From an uncultured SAR86 cluster bacterium (GTDB lineage: Bacteria; Pseudomonadota; Gammaproteobacteria; Magnimaribacterales; D2472): 41,400 bases of DNA. The stretch covers positions 1 to 41,400 of the forward strand of contig CAJQGY010000005.1 in the NCBI GenBank assembly GCA_905478015.1. Direction: 5' to 3'. The translations under genes were made by a program, and so were the position numbers. Within the stretch, counting starts at the first letter, position 1. Each line of letters begins with the position of its first letter. This document shows, piece after piece, positions 26,313-36,438 of the stretch. Under the pieces are notes generated by a model. It was not told where the DNA came from. It saw nothing but the letters and a program-made list of their open reading frames with translations, and searched no databases.

Positions 26313-27218
26313 ATGAGCGTTGTTTCAATAAAAGACCTACTTCATGCAGGCGTACACTTTGGCCATCAAAAGCGATTCTGGAATCCAAAGATGGATAAAT
26401 ATATTTTCGATACTAGAAAAAAAATTAGCATAATTGATCTTGAGTTGACCCAAGAGCACTTAAGTGCTGCTGCTTCTAAGGTAGAAGACATATGCTCAAA
26501 AGGGAATAAAGTTCTTTTTGTTGGAACAAAAAGATCAGCTAGCAAGACTATTAAAGAAGAGGCTTCAAAATTAGATTTACCATACGTTGATAAAAGATGG
26601 CTTGGAGGCACATTGACTAATTGGAAGACTATTAGAGGCTCAATTAGAAGACTTCAAGATATTGAAGAGATGGTATCTTCAGGAAGAATAGATAAGCTTA
26701 TAAAGAAAGAAGCTGTTGAAATTCAAAAAGAATTTGTAAAACTACAAGCTAGCGTTGGCGGTATTAAGGATATGAAAGGTCTTCCAGACGCAATTTTTGT
26801 AATTGATGTTAAGTATGAAAAAATTGCAGTTTTAGAAGCAAAAAAAATGGGGATCCCAGTTATTGCCTTAGTAGACACCAACTCTGATCCAGACGGAATA
26901 GAAACTGTAATACCCGGAAATGATGATGCAATAAGGTCAATCAGGCTAATTACTAAAATTATCGCAGAGGCTTGTGAGCGAGGGCTTGAATCTTCAAAAG
27001 GATTTGTTGCAAAAACTGAAACCACGACACCAATAATACAAAAAGTTAAAAAAGAAGAGGTTGAAGTAGAGGCACCTAAAGAACAAGAGGTTCTAGCTGA
27101 AGCAAAGATAGAAAATGAAGTTGTTGCTGAGTCAGAATCAATCGCATCTTCAGAAGAAGAAGTTAAAGAAAATATAAATAGCTCTAATGATGAAGAGCCT
27201 AAGGTAGAGGAAAAATAA
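26313..27218 (+). CDS. rpsB: 30S ribosomal protein S2 with acidic C-terminal extension
   Basis: ATG at 26313 is preceded by GAGGAG with a 6-nt spacer; a longer TTG-started reading from 26250 runs through the structured leader and is rejected. The 301-residue protein has the S2 core ([54 protein letters not shown]) to about residue 228. A Glu-rich tail of about 70 residues follows that is absent from E. coli S2 (241 residues). S2 binds the 30S near S1. It starts the rpsB-tsf-pyrH-frr order. Confidence 0.96.
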   Translation: MSVVSIKDLLHAGVHFGHQKRFWNPKMDKYIFDTRKKISIIDLELTQEHLSAAASKVEDICSKGNKVLFVGTKRSASKTIKEEASKLDLPYVDKRWLGGTLTNWKTIRGSIRRLQDIEEMVSSGRIDKLIKKEAVEIQKEFVKLQASVGGIKDMKGLPDAIFVIDVKYEKIAVLEAKKMGIPVIALVDTNSDPDGIETVIPGNDDAIRSIRLITKIIAEACERGLESSKGFVAKTETTTPIIQKVKKEEVEVEAPKEQEVLAEAKIENEVVAESESIASSEEEVKENINSSNDEEPKVEEK

Positions 27219-27220
27219 TA

Positions 27221-28078
27221 ATGGATATTACAGCAGCTATGGTAAAGCAACTAAGAGATATGTCTGGTGTGGCTATGATGGATTGTAAAAAGGCTTTGGT
27301 TGAATGTGAAGGGAATATCGATAATGCCCTTGACCTTCTTCGATCAAATAGTGCATTAAAGGCTGAAAAAAAAGCATCAAGGGTTGCAGCTGATGGTGTC
27401 TTAAAGGCTTTTGTTGGCGAAGATTATGCAACTATTGTTGAAATAAATTCAGAGACTGACTTTGCAGCTAAGGATTCCCAATTTATTAATTTTACCAATG
27501 AGGTGGCAGAGTTTATTACAAACAACAAAATAGAAGATATTAATGTTTTACATGAATCAGATATAGAATCTAAAAGAAAAACTTTGGTTCAGTCAATTGG
27601 AGAAAATATTCAAGTAAGAAGATTGGAAACTTTAAGCTATGAAAGCGAAATGAACAGCGGCTTATATATCCATTCTGATTCTAAATTAGCTACAGTTGTT
27701 GTATTAAGTGGAGGTGATGAAGCTCTTGCCAAAGACATAGCTATGCATGTTGCAGCCACAAACCCAATTTGTTTATCAAGAGATGAGATAGATCAAGATA
27801 TTCTTGAAAGAGAAAAAGCTATCTATCTTACCCAGGCAAAAGAATCAGGAAAACCTCAAGAGATAATGGATAAAATGGTTGAAGGAAAGCTAAATAGATT
27901 TCTTTCCGAAGTATCTCTTGTTTCACAACCATTTGTTAAAGATCCTGACACATCAATCGAAAAATTATTAAATTCAAACAACGCTACAATTCAGTCATAT
28001 GCAAGATTAAAAGTTGGTGAGGGCATCGAAGTTGAAACTAAAAACTTTGCAGATGAGGTTGCTGAGCAGCTTAAATAA
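27221..28078 (+). CDS. tsf: Elongation factor Ts
   Basis: The 285-residue protein has the N-terminal UBA-like domain (VKQLRDMSGVAMMDCKKAL) and the core EINSETDFAAKDSQF that contacts EF-Tu to drive GDP release. The length is near E. coli (283). It is 2 nt after rpsB and directly abuts pyrH with no spacer. Confidence 0.97.
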   Translation: MDITAAMVKQLRDMSGVAMMDCKKALVECEGNIDNALDLLRSNSALKAEKKASRVAADGVLKAFVGEDYATIVEINSETDFAAKDSQFINFTNEVAEFITNNKIEDINVLHESDIESKRKTLVQSIGENIQVRRLETLSYESEMNSGLYIHSDSKLATVVVLSGGDEALAKDIAMHVAATNPICLSRDEIDQDILEREKAIYLTQAKESGKPQEIMDKMVEGKLNRFLSEVSLVSQPFVKDPDTSIEKLLNSNNATIQSYARLKVGEGIEVETKNFADEVAEQLK

Positions 28079-28792
28079 ATGCATAAATTAGCCCATAAAA
28101 GAGTCCTTGTTAAATTTAGTGGGGAGTCTGTTGCTGGGAATGATGAGCATGGAATAGACCCTCAAGTTCTAAATGAAATGGCTAGCTCAGTAAAAGAGTG
28201 CATTGAAATTGGAGCTCAAATTGGCGTAGTAATAGGTGGAGGAAACCTTTTTAGAGGCGAAAAGCTCAACCATGCTGGAATGGATAGAGTAGCTGGTGAT
28301 CATATGGGCATGCTTGCAACTGTAATGAATGGTATAGCTTTCAGAGATGCCCTTGAAAGAGCTGGAATAAAAACAAGAGTAATGTCAGCAATAGCCATGC
28401 CAGGCATTGTAGAGCACTATGATAGAAGGCTTGCTATTCAGTTGCTTAATGATGGCTTTGTGGTAATTTTTACAGCCGGAACAGGAAACCCATTTTTTAC
28501 AACTGATACAGCCGGATGCCTTAGAGCGATAGAAACTCAATCTGAAATCATGTTAAAAGCTACAAGAGTTGATGGTGTTTATGATTCTGATCCCGAAAAA
28601 AATCCTGATGCAATATTTTTTGAAAATTTATCATTTAATGATGCAATAACAAAAAATTTAAAAGTTATGGATGCTACTGCTTTAACTTTAGCAAGAGATC
28701 ATGAATTGCCAATGAAAGTATTTAATGTAAATAGAAAGAATGCTCTTAAAGAAATAATTTGCGGTGAAAATATAGGTACGCTAATATCATAA
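28079..28792 (+). CDS. pyrH: UMP kinase
   Basis: The 237-residue amino acid kinase-fold protein has RVLVKFSGESVAG at the N-terminus, GVVIGGGNLFRG and FTAGTGNPFFTTDTAG, the nucleotide-binding signature of bacterial UMP kinase. It converts UMP to UDP. The ATG follows the tsf stop directly, suggesting translational coupling. Confidence 0.97.
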   Translation: MHKLAHKRVLVKFSGESVAGNDEHGIDPQVLNEMASSVKECIEIGAQIGVVIGGGNLFRGEKLNHAGMDRVAGDHMGMLATVMNGIAFRDALERAGIKTRVMSAIAMPGIVEHYDRRLAIQLLNDGFVVIFTAGTGNPFFTTDTAGCLRAIETQSEIMLKATRVDGVYDSDPEKNPDAIFFENLSFNDAITKNLKVMDATALTLARDHELPMKVFNVNRKNALKEIICGENIGTLIS

Positions 28793-28793
28793 T

Positions 28794-29348
28794 ATGGAAC
28801 AATTAATACAAAATACTTCTAACAGAATGGAAAAATCTATTAGCTCATTATCTGTAGCATTTAATAAAATAAGGACAGGAAGAGCAAATCCATCTTTATT
28901 GGATGATATTAAAATAGATTATTATGGGAATTTAACACCCCTCAATCAAGCAGCTAATATTTCCGTAGAAGAGGGAAGATCTCTTGTAATTTCTCCATGG
29001 GATAAAAGTCTCATACCTGAAGTAGAAAAAGCTATTTTAAATTCGAACATTGGGCTAAATCCAAGCACTTCTGGTGATTTAATAAGAGTAACTATGCCAG
29101 CCCTTACTGAAGAAACACGTCAAAATTATATTAAGCAAGCAAGAGCAGAGGCGGAAAATGCAAGAGTTTCTATAAGAAATATAAGAAGAGACTCTAATAA
29201 TAAAGCAAAGGAAGATCAATCTAGTGGCGATATTTCTGAAGACGAGCTCAGAAGAATAGAGGATTTAGTTCAAAAAGAAACAGATAAGCATATTTCAATA
29301 GTTGATCAAGAGTTGAAATCAAAAGAAGCAGACCTGCTAGAAATCTAA
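28794..29348 (+). CDS. frr: Ribosome recycling factor
   Basis: The 184-residue protein has the RRF fold: RMEKSISSLSVAFNKIRTGR, ANPSLLDDIKIDYYG and a C-terminal helix with NIRRDSNNKAKEDQ and DELRRIEDLVQKETD. The length matches the family (185). With EF-G it splits post-termination ribosomes. It starts one base after pyrH and ends 7 nt before uppS. Confidence 0.97.
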   Translation: MEQLIQNTSNRMEKSISSLSVAFNKIRTGRANPSLLDDIKIDYYGNLTPLNQAANISVEEGRSLVISPWDKSLIPEVEKAILNSNIGLNPSTSGDLIRVTMPALTEETRQNYIKQARAEAENARVSIRNIRRDSNNKAKEDQSSGDISEDELRRIEDLVQKETDKHISIVDQELKSKEADLLEI

Positions 29349-29355
29349 AAGCCCT

Positions 29356-30084
29356 ATGGCTACTCATATAAAAAATATAGCCCAAAACCATCTTGGAAAT
29401 GTAGCTATAATTATGGATGGAAATGGTCGATGGGCAAAAAAAAATGCTTTAAAAATAAGCAAAGGACACGAAAAAGGAGTCTCTGTTGTAAAAGAGATTG
29501 TTGAGGAGTCTATCAATCAAAAAGTAAAATCTTTGACCCTGTATGCCTTTAGCACAGAGAATTGGGGCAGGCCAACTCAAGAAATTAATGCAATTAAAAA
29601 TCTAATCGTTAATGCAATTAATGATCAAGTTCCCGAGCTAGTTGAGCAAAATGTGCAACTGAAATTTTTTGGTAATTTTGAACTATTTGGAAAAAAAATT
29701 ATTAATAAAATTGAATATGCCGAATCCTCTACAAAATCGAAAAATCCTTCATTGAAGCTTAATATTGCTCTCGGTTATGGAGGACAACAAGATATTATTT
29801 CTATAGTTAAAAGCGTAAGCAAAGGAGTTCTAGATGGCGAAATAGATATTAATAAAATTAGTGATAAAACAATTAAAGATTTCTCATGTGTACCTGAGCC
29901 ATCTATTGATCTTCTTATCAGAACAGGGGGTGATAAAAGGGTAAGCAACTTCCTTTTATATCAAATAGCTTATTCAGAAATATGTTTTTTAGATAATTTT
30001 TGGCCTGATTTCACTAGGTTAGAATATAAAAATTGCATAAATCAATATAAAACAGTGAGTAGACGTTTTGGGAAAAGAGTTTAA
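29356..30084 (+). CDS. uppS: Undecaprenyl diphosphate synthase (cis-prenyltransferase)
   Basis: The 242-residue protein has the catalytic start VAIIMDGNGRWAKK (Asp21), LYAFSTENWGRP and the C-terminal DLLIRTGGDKRVSNFLLYQI, all signatures of bacterial UppS. It extends FPP to the C55 carrier for peptidoglycan and LPS O-antigen. Its 3' end overlaps cdsA by 17 nt. Confidence 0.96.
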   Translation: MATHIKNIAQNHLGNVAIIMDGNGRWAKKNALKISKGHEKGVSVVKEIVEESINQKVKSLTLYAFSTENWGRPTQEINAIKNLIVNAINDQVPELVEQNVQLKFFGNFELFGKKIINKIEYAESSTKSKNPSLKLNIALGYGGQQDIISIVKSVSKGVLDGEIDINKISDKTIKDFSCVPEPSIDLLIRTGGDKRVSNFLLYQIAYSEICFLDNFWPDFTRLEYKNCINQYKTVSRRFGKRV

Positions 30085-30886
30085 ATCTAATTTTTTAACT
30101 AGAAGCATTACTGCTTTGGTTATAAGTGTGCCTATTTTTGGCATAGTATTATTCGAAAATAAAATTTTAGTTTTATTAACTATTTTAGTTACTTTATTTT
30201 TCGCTTTTCATGAATGGTTAAAAAACTCTACCTCAAGTTCTTTTGTCTTAAATCATATGGCATTGTTGATCTTTTTTATTTTGCTATTTTTAGCACCTCA
30301 TAAGTTTGCTGAGTTAACAATATTTTTATCAGGAGTATTTTGGATTATATTCAGTGTTTTTCTTATATCAAACTCAACATCAAAACTTTATTTTGTAAAT
30401 TTTAATAATATTTTTATTAGGTACCTAGTCATAATATCTTTCTTCTTATGTTCAATTTATATCTTAGAAGCGGATAACATTTTTACTTTTTCAAATTATA
30501 TTTTATTTCTAATATTTATTTTAAATTCAGCAATTTCAGATAGTGCGGCGTATCTAGCAGGTTCAAATTTTGGAAAAAATCCATTATTCTCTGAGATTAG
30601 TCCAAACAAAACGGTTGAGGGTTTTGTTGGGGGAATTTTGTTTAGTACTTTATTTGGTGGCCTCATATTTGCTTTATTTAATACAACGCCGTTGATAATA
30701 ATTCTTATGATAGCTGGTTCTTTTTATGCTTTTGTTGGGGATTATTTCTTTAGCTTTCTTAAAAGAAAGTCAGGTATAAAAGATACCGGAAATTTACTTC
30801 CTGGTCATGGTGGCATTCTAGATAGAATAGACTCTCACCTTTCCTCATTACCAATACTTACATCTATCTTGATCTTAGCTTTTTAA
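30068..30886 (+). CDS. cdsA: Phosphatidate cytidylyltransferase
   Basis: The 272-residue inner-membrane protein has about eight hydrophobic helices and the CDP-diglyceride signature SFLKRKSGIKDTGNLLPGHG followed by GILDRID. It makes CDP-diacylglycerol for phospholipid synthesis. The start is TTG at 30068 inside uppS; no ATG or GTG fits, and the first membrane helix begins only about 10 residues in. The upstream Shine-Dalgarno site is weak, so coupling to uppS is likely. The stop overlaps the dxr ATG by one base. Confidence 0.93.
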   Translation: MGKEFKSNFLTRSITALVISVPIFGIVLFENKILVLLTILVTLFFAFHEWLKNSTSSSFVLNHMALLIFFILLFLAPHKFAELTIFLSGVFWIIFSVFLISNSTSKLYFVNFNNIFIRYLVIISFFLCSIYILEADNIFTFSNYILFLIFILNSAISDSAAYLAGSNFGKNPLFSEISPNKTVEGFVGGILFSTLFGGLIFALFNTTPLIIILMIAGSFYAFVGDYFFSFLKRKSGIKDTGNLLPGHGGILDRIDSHLSSLPILTSILILAF

Positions 30887-32043
30887 TGAAAAATATACTC
30901 TTGCTTGGTGGAACTGGAAGTGTTGGAAGCAGTTCTTTAAAGGTTATACATCAAAATAAAAATGAATTTAATCTTTACGGAATATCTTTTGATAATAATG
31001 TAGATAGAGCAGTTGAAATTATTAAAGATTTCTCCCCAAATTTTATTCACACAAATAATGAGGAGTCAGCAAAGAAATTAGAAAAAGAATGTGGAAACTT
31101 TGACACACAAGTCATATTCAACAAAGATGACCTTCAAAATTTAATAGTTAAAGATGATGTGGACATAATTATCTCAGCTATCTCAGGTTTTGCAGGTCTT
31201 GAAACAACAATGTCAGCAGCAAAAACTGGCAAAACTATTCTTCTTGCTAACAAGGAAAGTATTGTTGTTGCTGGCGACCTTTTAATGCCTTTGGCTAAGA
31301 AATATAACACCTCCATAATTCCTATAGATAGCGAACACAACGCTATTCATCAATGCCTTGCTTCTTGTAAAAGCTCTAAAGACATCTCAAAAGTAATTAT
31401 CACTGCTTCTGGGGGGCCTTTTCTTGGTAAGTCAATTGGTGAATTAGATACAGTCACATTAGAACAAGCCCTTAATCATCCTAACTGGTCGATGGGATCA
31501 AAAATATCAATTGATTCTGCCTCACTTGTGAATAAATGCTTAGAATTAATTGAAGCAAAGTACTTATTTGATTTGCAGGAAAGTTTTTTTGATCTTGTAA
31601 TTCACCCTCAAAGCATAATTCATTCAGTTGTAACGTATGTTGATGGCTCAAGCATTGCGCATATGAGCAACCCAGATATGACAGTTCCTATTGCCAATGC
31701 ATTATCAAATAATAGAAAAATACCAATTCAATTTAACCCAATGGATCTAAATGGTTTAAACCTTTCGTTTGAGGCATTTCCAAAAGATCGTCTTTTTTTA
31801 GAAAAAATGGCTCGTGATGTTTGTAATGAAGGAGGATTAACAGGGACAGTTTTTAATGCAGCTAATGAGATGGCTGTTACCGCATTTCTTAATAAAGAAA
31901 TTAAATTCTCAGACATATATTCTATATTAAATAGAACTTTTAATGGCAAAGATATGTCTAAAGATATTGAGCTTGAATCAATATATGAAATGGATAAAGA
32001 AACACGCAAACAAGCTAAGAAGGTGATAGAATCTCTTACTTAA
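30886..32043 (+). CDS. dxr: 1-deoxy-D-xylulose 5-phosphate reductoisomerase
   Basis: The 385-residue protein has the NADPH loop LLGGTGSVGSSS (residues 5-16), LLANKESIVVAG, the metal-binding IPIDSEHNAIHQ, and ASGGPFLG and HPNWSMGSKISIDSA. It makes MEP, the committed step of isoprenoid synthesis, feeding UppS and IspB in this window. The length is close to E. coli Dxr (398). It starts on the last base of cdsA (TAATG). Confidence 0.97.
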   Translation: MKNILLLGGTGSVGSSSLKVIHQNKNEFNLYGISFDNNVDRAVEIIKDFSPNFIHTNNEESAKKLEKECGNFDTQVIFNKDDLQNLIVKDDVDIIISAISGFAGLETTMSAAKTGKTILLANKESIVVAGDLLMPLAKKYNTSIIPIDSEHNAIHQCLASCKSSKDISKVIITASGGPFLGKSIGELDTVTLEQALNHPNWSMGSKISIDSASLVNKCLELIEAKYLFDLQESFFDLVIHPQSIIHSVVTYVDGSSIAHMSNPDMTVPIANALSNNRKIPIQFNPMDLNGLNLSFEAFPKDRLFLEKMARDVCNEGGLTGTVFNAANEMAVTAFLNKEIKFSDIYSILNRTFNGKDMSKDIELESIYEMDKETRKQAKKVIESLT

Positions 32044-32056
32044 AATTACTTAAATT

Positions 32057-33412
32057 ATGTCAACTTTAATATATATATCATCATTTCTAGTTTTAATAGG
32101 AATACTAGTAACAATACATGAATATGGTCACTTTATCGTAGCAAGGCTATGTAAAGTGCATGTCCAAACATTCTCTTTAGGTATGGGACCAATAATTTAT
32201 AAAAGAAAAGACAAGCATGGAACAGAGTTTGCATTATCAGCCCTCCCTCTTGGAGGTTATGTTTCTATGATAACAAACAAGCTTATTGAGGTTGAGCCTG
32301 AAATTAAAAATCAGTTAACCGAGAAGCAGCTTCAGAATACTTTTGATTCAAAACCAAAATGGCAAAGAGCTGCCATAATGATTGCTGGCCCAATGGCTAA
32401 CTTTCTTCTTTCAATTTTAGTCTTCAGTTTTATTTTCATGAATACTATTGATCCAAATAATGTTGCTACGATTCAAAAAGTTGATGAATCAGTGAATATA
32501 CAGTCTGCAAATAATATTATCCCTGGAGATCAATTGGTGGGAATAAACTCTCAACTTATAACTGATCCAAAAGACTTTTCATTAGAGCTTCTATCATATG
32601 CAGGGTATACAGGCCCAATAGAACTTATGCTTAAAAGTGCAAACTCTTCGGAATCATACAATGCATCAATTTATCTAGAAGAATTTTTAGATACCTCAGA
32701 AGCGCAAAAAGATCCAATGTCAGGACTAGGGCTTGTGATTGAATATAAAAGCTTACCAATTATTGGAGGAGTTGCAGAAGGAAGTGCTGCAGATCTTGCT
32801 GATATTAAGCCTGGCGATAAGATATTAAAAATAGACGATCAATCCATTAACTATATTCAAGACATTAAAGGACTTATTAAAGATAACCCAGGAAAAGAGC
32901 TAAGTTTTCTGATTAATAGAAATGGCGAAGAGATATACAAACCAATTTTAATTGGCTCGGCATTAAATCAAAAAGAAATTTTACAAGGATCGCTTGGAGT
33001 AAGCTTTGGTTCTCAAAGGGGTTTTATCTCCTCTGTTAACAAAGCAACTTATGAGACATACAACCTAAGCATTAAAACACTTCAGTTTATAGGAAAAATG
33101 CTTACAGGAAATATGGGTGCTGATAATCTAAGTGGGCCGATAGGCATTGCCCAAATGGCAGGAGATACAGCTAAAGCTGGAATTATTCCTTTCTTATATC
33201 TAATGGCGCTTTTAAGCATAAGCTTAGGGGTGCTTAACTTATTACCGCTTCCAGTTTTAGACGGTGGGCAATTAGTGCTTTTAGGAGTAGAGGCTGTGAG
33301 AGGAAAACCTTTGCCTGAGAAAGTCGAAAACTATGTTTTTACCATTGGAGCAATTCTTGTTGGTATGTTGATGATTTTTGCTGTTTTTAACGATATCTCA
33401 AGGTATTTATAA
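32057..33412 (+). CDS. rseP: Site-2 zinc metalloprotease RseP
   Basis: The 451-residue membrane protease has the HEYGH zinc motif at residues 21-25 in the first helix, PDZ-like periplasmic regions (one around PGDKILKIDDQSI), and the C-terminal NLLPLPVLDGGQL motif with the third zinc ligand. E. coli RseP (450 residues) cleaves anti-sigma-E RseA during envelope stress and clears signal peptides. It lies directly before bamA, the usual order. Confidence 0.96.
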   Translation: MSTLIYISSFLVLIGILVTIHEYGHFIVARLCKVHVQTFSLGMGPIIYKRKDKHGTEFALSALPLGGYVSMITNKLIEVEPEIKNQLTEKQLQNTFDSKPKWQRAAIMIAGPMANFLLSILVFSFIFMNTIDPNNVATIQKVDESVNIQSANNIIPGDQLVGINSQLITDPKDFSLELLSYAGYTGPIELMLKSANSSESYNASIYLEEFLDTSEAQKDPMSGLGLVIEYKSLPIIGGVAEGSAADLADIKPGDKILKIDDQSINYIQDIKGLIKDNPGKELSFLINRNGEEIYKPILIGSALNQKEILQGSLGVSFGSQRGFISSVNKATYETYNLSIKTLQFIGKMLTGNMGADNLSGPIGIAQMAGDTAKAGIIPFLYLMALLSISLGVLNLLPLPVLDGGQLVLLGVEAVRGKPLPEKVENYVFTIGAILVGMLMIFAVFNDISRYL

Positions 33413-33418
33413 TTAAAC

Positions 33419-35842
33419 ATGAGTAAGTTTAAAAAAATCTTTCTGACTCTTCTTATAATCACCAATGTTAATGCCTTTGACGAGTTTTTAATTAGTGACA
33501 TAAGAATTATAGGGCTTCAGAGAGTTTCAACAGGTAGCATATTTAATGTGATACCTATTAGCGTTGGTGACAAAATTGATAACAGGAAATCTAGAGACAT
33601 AGTGAAGTCATTATTTTCTACAGAACAGTTTGATGATATTCAGATTGGCAAGGAAGGAAATACTTTGGTTATAACAGTTGCTGAAAGACCATCCATATCT
33701 GGAATTGATATAACTGGTAATAAGGCAATAAAAACAGAACAGTTGATGGATAGCTTGGATGGCGTTGATGTAAGAGAGGGTGAGGTATATAAGAGATCAA
33801 CTTTAGAAAAAGTTAAATCAGAGCTTGTTAGATCTTATGCTTCAAATGGACGCTATGGCGCAAATGTAGATATTCAAGAAAATATTAGGCCTCGAAATAC
33901 AGTTGAAATTTCTATTGAAGTCGATGAAGGCAAGAGCGCTACCATAAAAAAAATTGATATTATTGGTAACGAAGTTTTTGAATCAGAAGATCTTATAGAT
34001 AGTTTTGAACTATCAGAGGGCTCTTTATTTAGCTTTCTTTCAAACGATAACCAATACTCGAGAGAGAAATTGCAAGGGGATATTGAATCACTTGAATCAT
34101 TTTATTTAGATAGAGGGTATCTAAAATTTTCTATTGAGTCATCACAAATAAGTTTATCCAGAGACAAGAAATCAATATTTATAAGTTTTAATATATTCGA
34201 AGGCGATGAATATAAAATTTCTAGCGTTAATGTAATTGGAGACCTTCCATTTGATGAGAATGCATATTTACCAATCACCTCATCACAAGAAGGTCAAATA
34301 TACTCACAAGGACAAATAACTGCTATCGAAGAGTATTTTAAAAATATATTGGGTAATCAAGGTTATGCATTTGCTGAAGTAACTGGGGTGCCTGAAACTA
34401 ATGATGACGATAAAACAGTAGAGCTTACATATAATATTGTTCCTGGCAAACGAACTTATACTAGAAAAATACTATTCACTGGTAATGAGATAACTCAAGA
34501 TTATGTTTTAAGAAGAGAGATGAGGCAGTTTGAAGGTGCGTGGACGTCAGACGATAATATTGAGGCAGGAAGAATAAGACTGGAAAGACTTGGCTTCTTT
34601 AAAGAAGTATCTGTTGAAACCATTCCTGTACCAACAACAGATGATCAAATTGATGTAGTTTACTCAGTTGATGAAGAAAGCACAGGAAGTATTGGCGGAA
34701 ATGTTGGATATAGTGATTTTGGTCTTCAGCTTGGTTTTAATCTCCAAGAACAAAACTTTATGGGGACTGGAAATACCTTGAGCTTAGGAATCAATAAAAA
34801 TATCTACAGTGAAATGTATAATTTTTCTTTCATGGATCCTTATGCAACTGTTGATGGAGTGAGCGTAGGATACAATCTTTACTTTAGAGAAACGGATTAC
34901 GGGGAGTACAACGTAGCAAATTATTTAACTAATTCTGCTGGTTTAGGAGTTCAGTACAGCTACCCCATATCAGACACACAAAGACTTGGACTAAACTTAA
35001 CTTATGATCAAACAGATATTGATATTGGCACATTACCAGCAAGAGAAATTTATGATTTTGTAGCCTCAGAAGGGAATATATTTGATACTCTTAGTGCAAA
35101 CTTTGTGTGGTCAAGAGTTACTTTAAATAGAGGACTATTTCCCACTGATGGATCATCTACAAGTGTTAGCTTGATGGCAACTCTGCCATTTAGCGATTTA
35201 AATTATTATAGAGCGAGCATTCAACAAAAAGCATATCAACCATTAGGTTTTGCTAATCTTGTGGTTGGATTTAGTGGTGAATTAGGATATATGGATGCAT
35301 ATGGTGATACAAATGAGACACCTTTCTTTCAAAATTTTTATGCTGGAGGCCCCAGATCATTGCGAGGGTTTGAATCAAACACTCTTGGGCCAAGGAGCAC
35401 ACAAGCTCCTTGTTATGAATTTAATTACACAGAAGGATCTTGCCCAAATCTTATTGATACAGATGGAGATGAGATTTTAGATTTACCTTATTACAACCCA
35501 TACGCAAATAGTACATCTCGCTACTATGATGCCCCAATTGGAGGAAATGTTAAGGTTGAAGGAAGCCTTCAACTTATTTTTAGACTTCCATTTATTGAGG
35601 ATCAACGATCTATGCGATCTGCTTTCTTCTTTGATTTTGGTAATGTTTTTTCAGATAGCTGTAAAGATTATCAATATAACTGTTCTGAGCCTGATATTGA
35701 GGAGCTACGATATTCATATGGAGTAGGTGTTACGTGGATAACAAGCTTTGGTCCAATGAGTTTTGCAATTGCTAAACCTACAAATGCTGGGCCGCAAGAA
35801 AGAACAGAAGAATTTCAATTTACTGTAGGAAATGTTTTTTAA
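33419..35842 (+). CDS. bamA: Outer-membrane protein assembly factor BamA
   Basis: The 807-residue Omp85 protein has a signal peptide (residues 1-19), five POTRA domains (about 20-420; each with repeated GN.. and RxD.ES-type patterns) and a 16-strand barrel. The L6 loop motif reads LRGFESNTLGPR, where many homologs have VRGF. It ends in Phe (FTVGNVF), the usual outer-membrane C-terminal signature. It inserts beta-barrel proteins into the outer membrane with BamE (21066) and the chaperone Skp encoded next. Confidence 0.97.
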   Translation: MSKFKKIFLTLLIITNVNAFDEFLISDIRIIGLQRVSTGSIFNVIPISVGDKIDNRKSRDIVKSLFSTEQFDDIQIGKEGNTLVITVAERPSISGIDITGNKAIKTEQLMDSLDGVDVREGEVYKRSTLEKVKSELVRSYASNGRYGANVDIQENIRPRNTVEISIEVDEGKSATIKKIDIIGNEVFESEDLIDSFELSEGSLFSFLSNDNQYSREKLQGDIESLESFYLDRGYLKFSIESSQISLSRDKKSIFISFNIFEGDEYKISSVNVIGDLPFDENAYLPITSSQEGQIYSQGQITAIEEYFKNILGNQGYAFAEVTGVPETNDDDKTVELTYNIVPGKRTYTRKILFTGNEITQDYVLRREMRQFEGAWTSDDNIEAGRIRLERLGFFKEVSVETIPVPTTDDQIDVVYSVDEESTGSIGGNVGYSDFGLQLGFNLQEQNFMGTGNTLSLGINKNIYSEMYNFSFMDPYATVDGVSVGYNLYFRETDYGEYNVANYLTNSAGLGVQYSYPISDTQRLGLNLTYDQTDIDIGTLPAREIYDFVASEGNIFDTLSANFVWSRVTLNRGLFPTDGSSTSVSLMATLPFSDLNYYRASIQQKAYQPLGFANLVVGFSGELGYMDAYGDTNETPFFQNFYAGGPRSLRGFESNTLGPRSTQAPCYEFNYTEGSCPNLIDTDGDEILDLPYYNPYANSTSRYYDAPIGGNVKVEGSLQLIFRLPFIEDQRSMRSAFFFDFGNVFSDSCKDYQYNCSEPDIEELRYSYGVGVTWITSFGPMSFAIAKPTNAGPQERTEEFQFTVGNVF

Positions 35843-35872
35843 TTGAGTATTTTTCAAGAGTTTTAATATAAA
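35843..35872 (+). promoter_or_regulatory. Candidate promoter for skp-lpxD
   Basis: TTGAGT (35843-35848) and TATAAA (35867-35872) are 18 bp apart. An overlapping alternative uses TTTCAA (35851-35856) and TATAGA (35874-35879) with 17 bp. Either would start transcription just before the AAGGGG site of skp. I see no sigma-E-type GGAACTT element. Confidence 0.45.
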
Positions 35873-35898
35873 ATATAGAATTCCAACAAGGGGTAGAT

Positions 35899-36438
35899 AT
35901 GACTAACAAATTTAAATTTAACTTAATAGTACTTTCTGTATTATTTCTGGCACTTCCAGCTATTTCAGCTAATGGAGTCGCTGTTATAGATATGCGAACT
36001 GCTGTTCTATCAACACAAGCAGCTCAAGACGCATTTAAAGCTCTAGAAGAAGATGCTGATTATGCTGCAAATCTAGAAGAGGCAAGATCAATTCAGGCAG
36101 AAAGACAGACTCTTGCAGAAAATCTTCAAAAAGATGCTGAAACTCTTTCACAAGCTGAAATTGCAGAAGTACAAAGAGACATTCAAGAAAAAACTAAAGA
36201 CTTAGAATTTCTTGCAAGCAAAGTTCAGGCAGCACAAGAAGAAACAGCCCAAAGAGTTTTTGCTGAAAGTGGCCCAGAAATGCAAAAAATCATTGGAGAA
36301 CTTATAGCTGCAAAGCAAATAACTGTATTACTTGCAAAAAATGAAACTTTGCTTTTTAGTGATCCATCTCTAGATTTGACTGATGATGTTACATCTATGC
36401 TTGATGTTGCAGCTAATGAGCCCGCTTCAAGCGAGTAG
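35899..36438 (+). CDS. skp: Periplasmic chaperone Skp (OmpH family)
   Basis: The 179-residue protein has a signal peptide ending near PAISA and the conserved VAVIDMRTAVLSTQAAQ start of the mature OmpH/Skp fold. A long, Glu/Gln/Ala-rich coiled-coil segment (about residues 45-135) forms the tentacles that hold unfolded outer-membrane proteins. It is slightly longer than E. coli Skp (161). AAGGGG precedes the ATG. The TAG shares one base with the lpxD GTG. Confidence 0.92.
   Translation: MTNKFKFNLIVLSVLFLALPAISANGVAVIDMRTAVLSTQAAQDAFKALEEDADYAANLEEARSIQAERQTLAENLQKDAETLSQAEIAEVQRDIQEKTKDLEFLASKVQAAQEETAQRVFAESGPEMQKIIGELIAAKQITVLLAKNETLLFSDPSLDLTDDVTSMLDVAANEPASSE

Noticed and set aside
35347-35367. 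LRGF in place of VRGF in BamA as a functional change
   Set aside because: A conservative Val-to-Leu change at this position is within family variation; the Arg-Gly-Phe core is intact.
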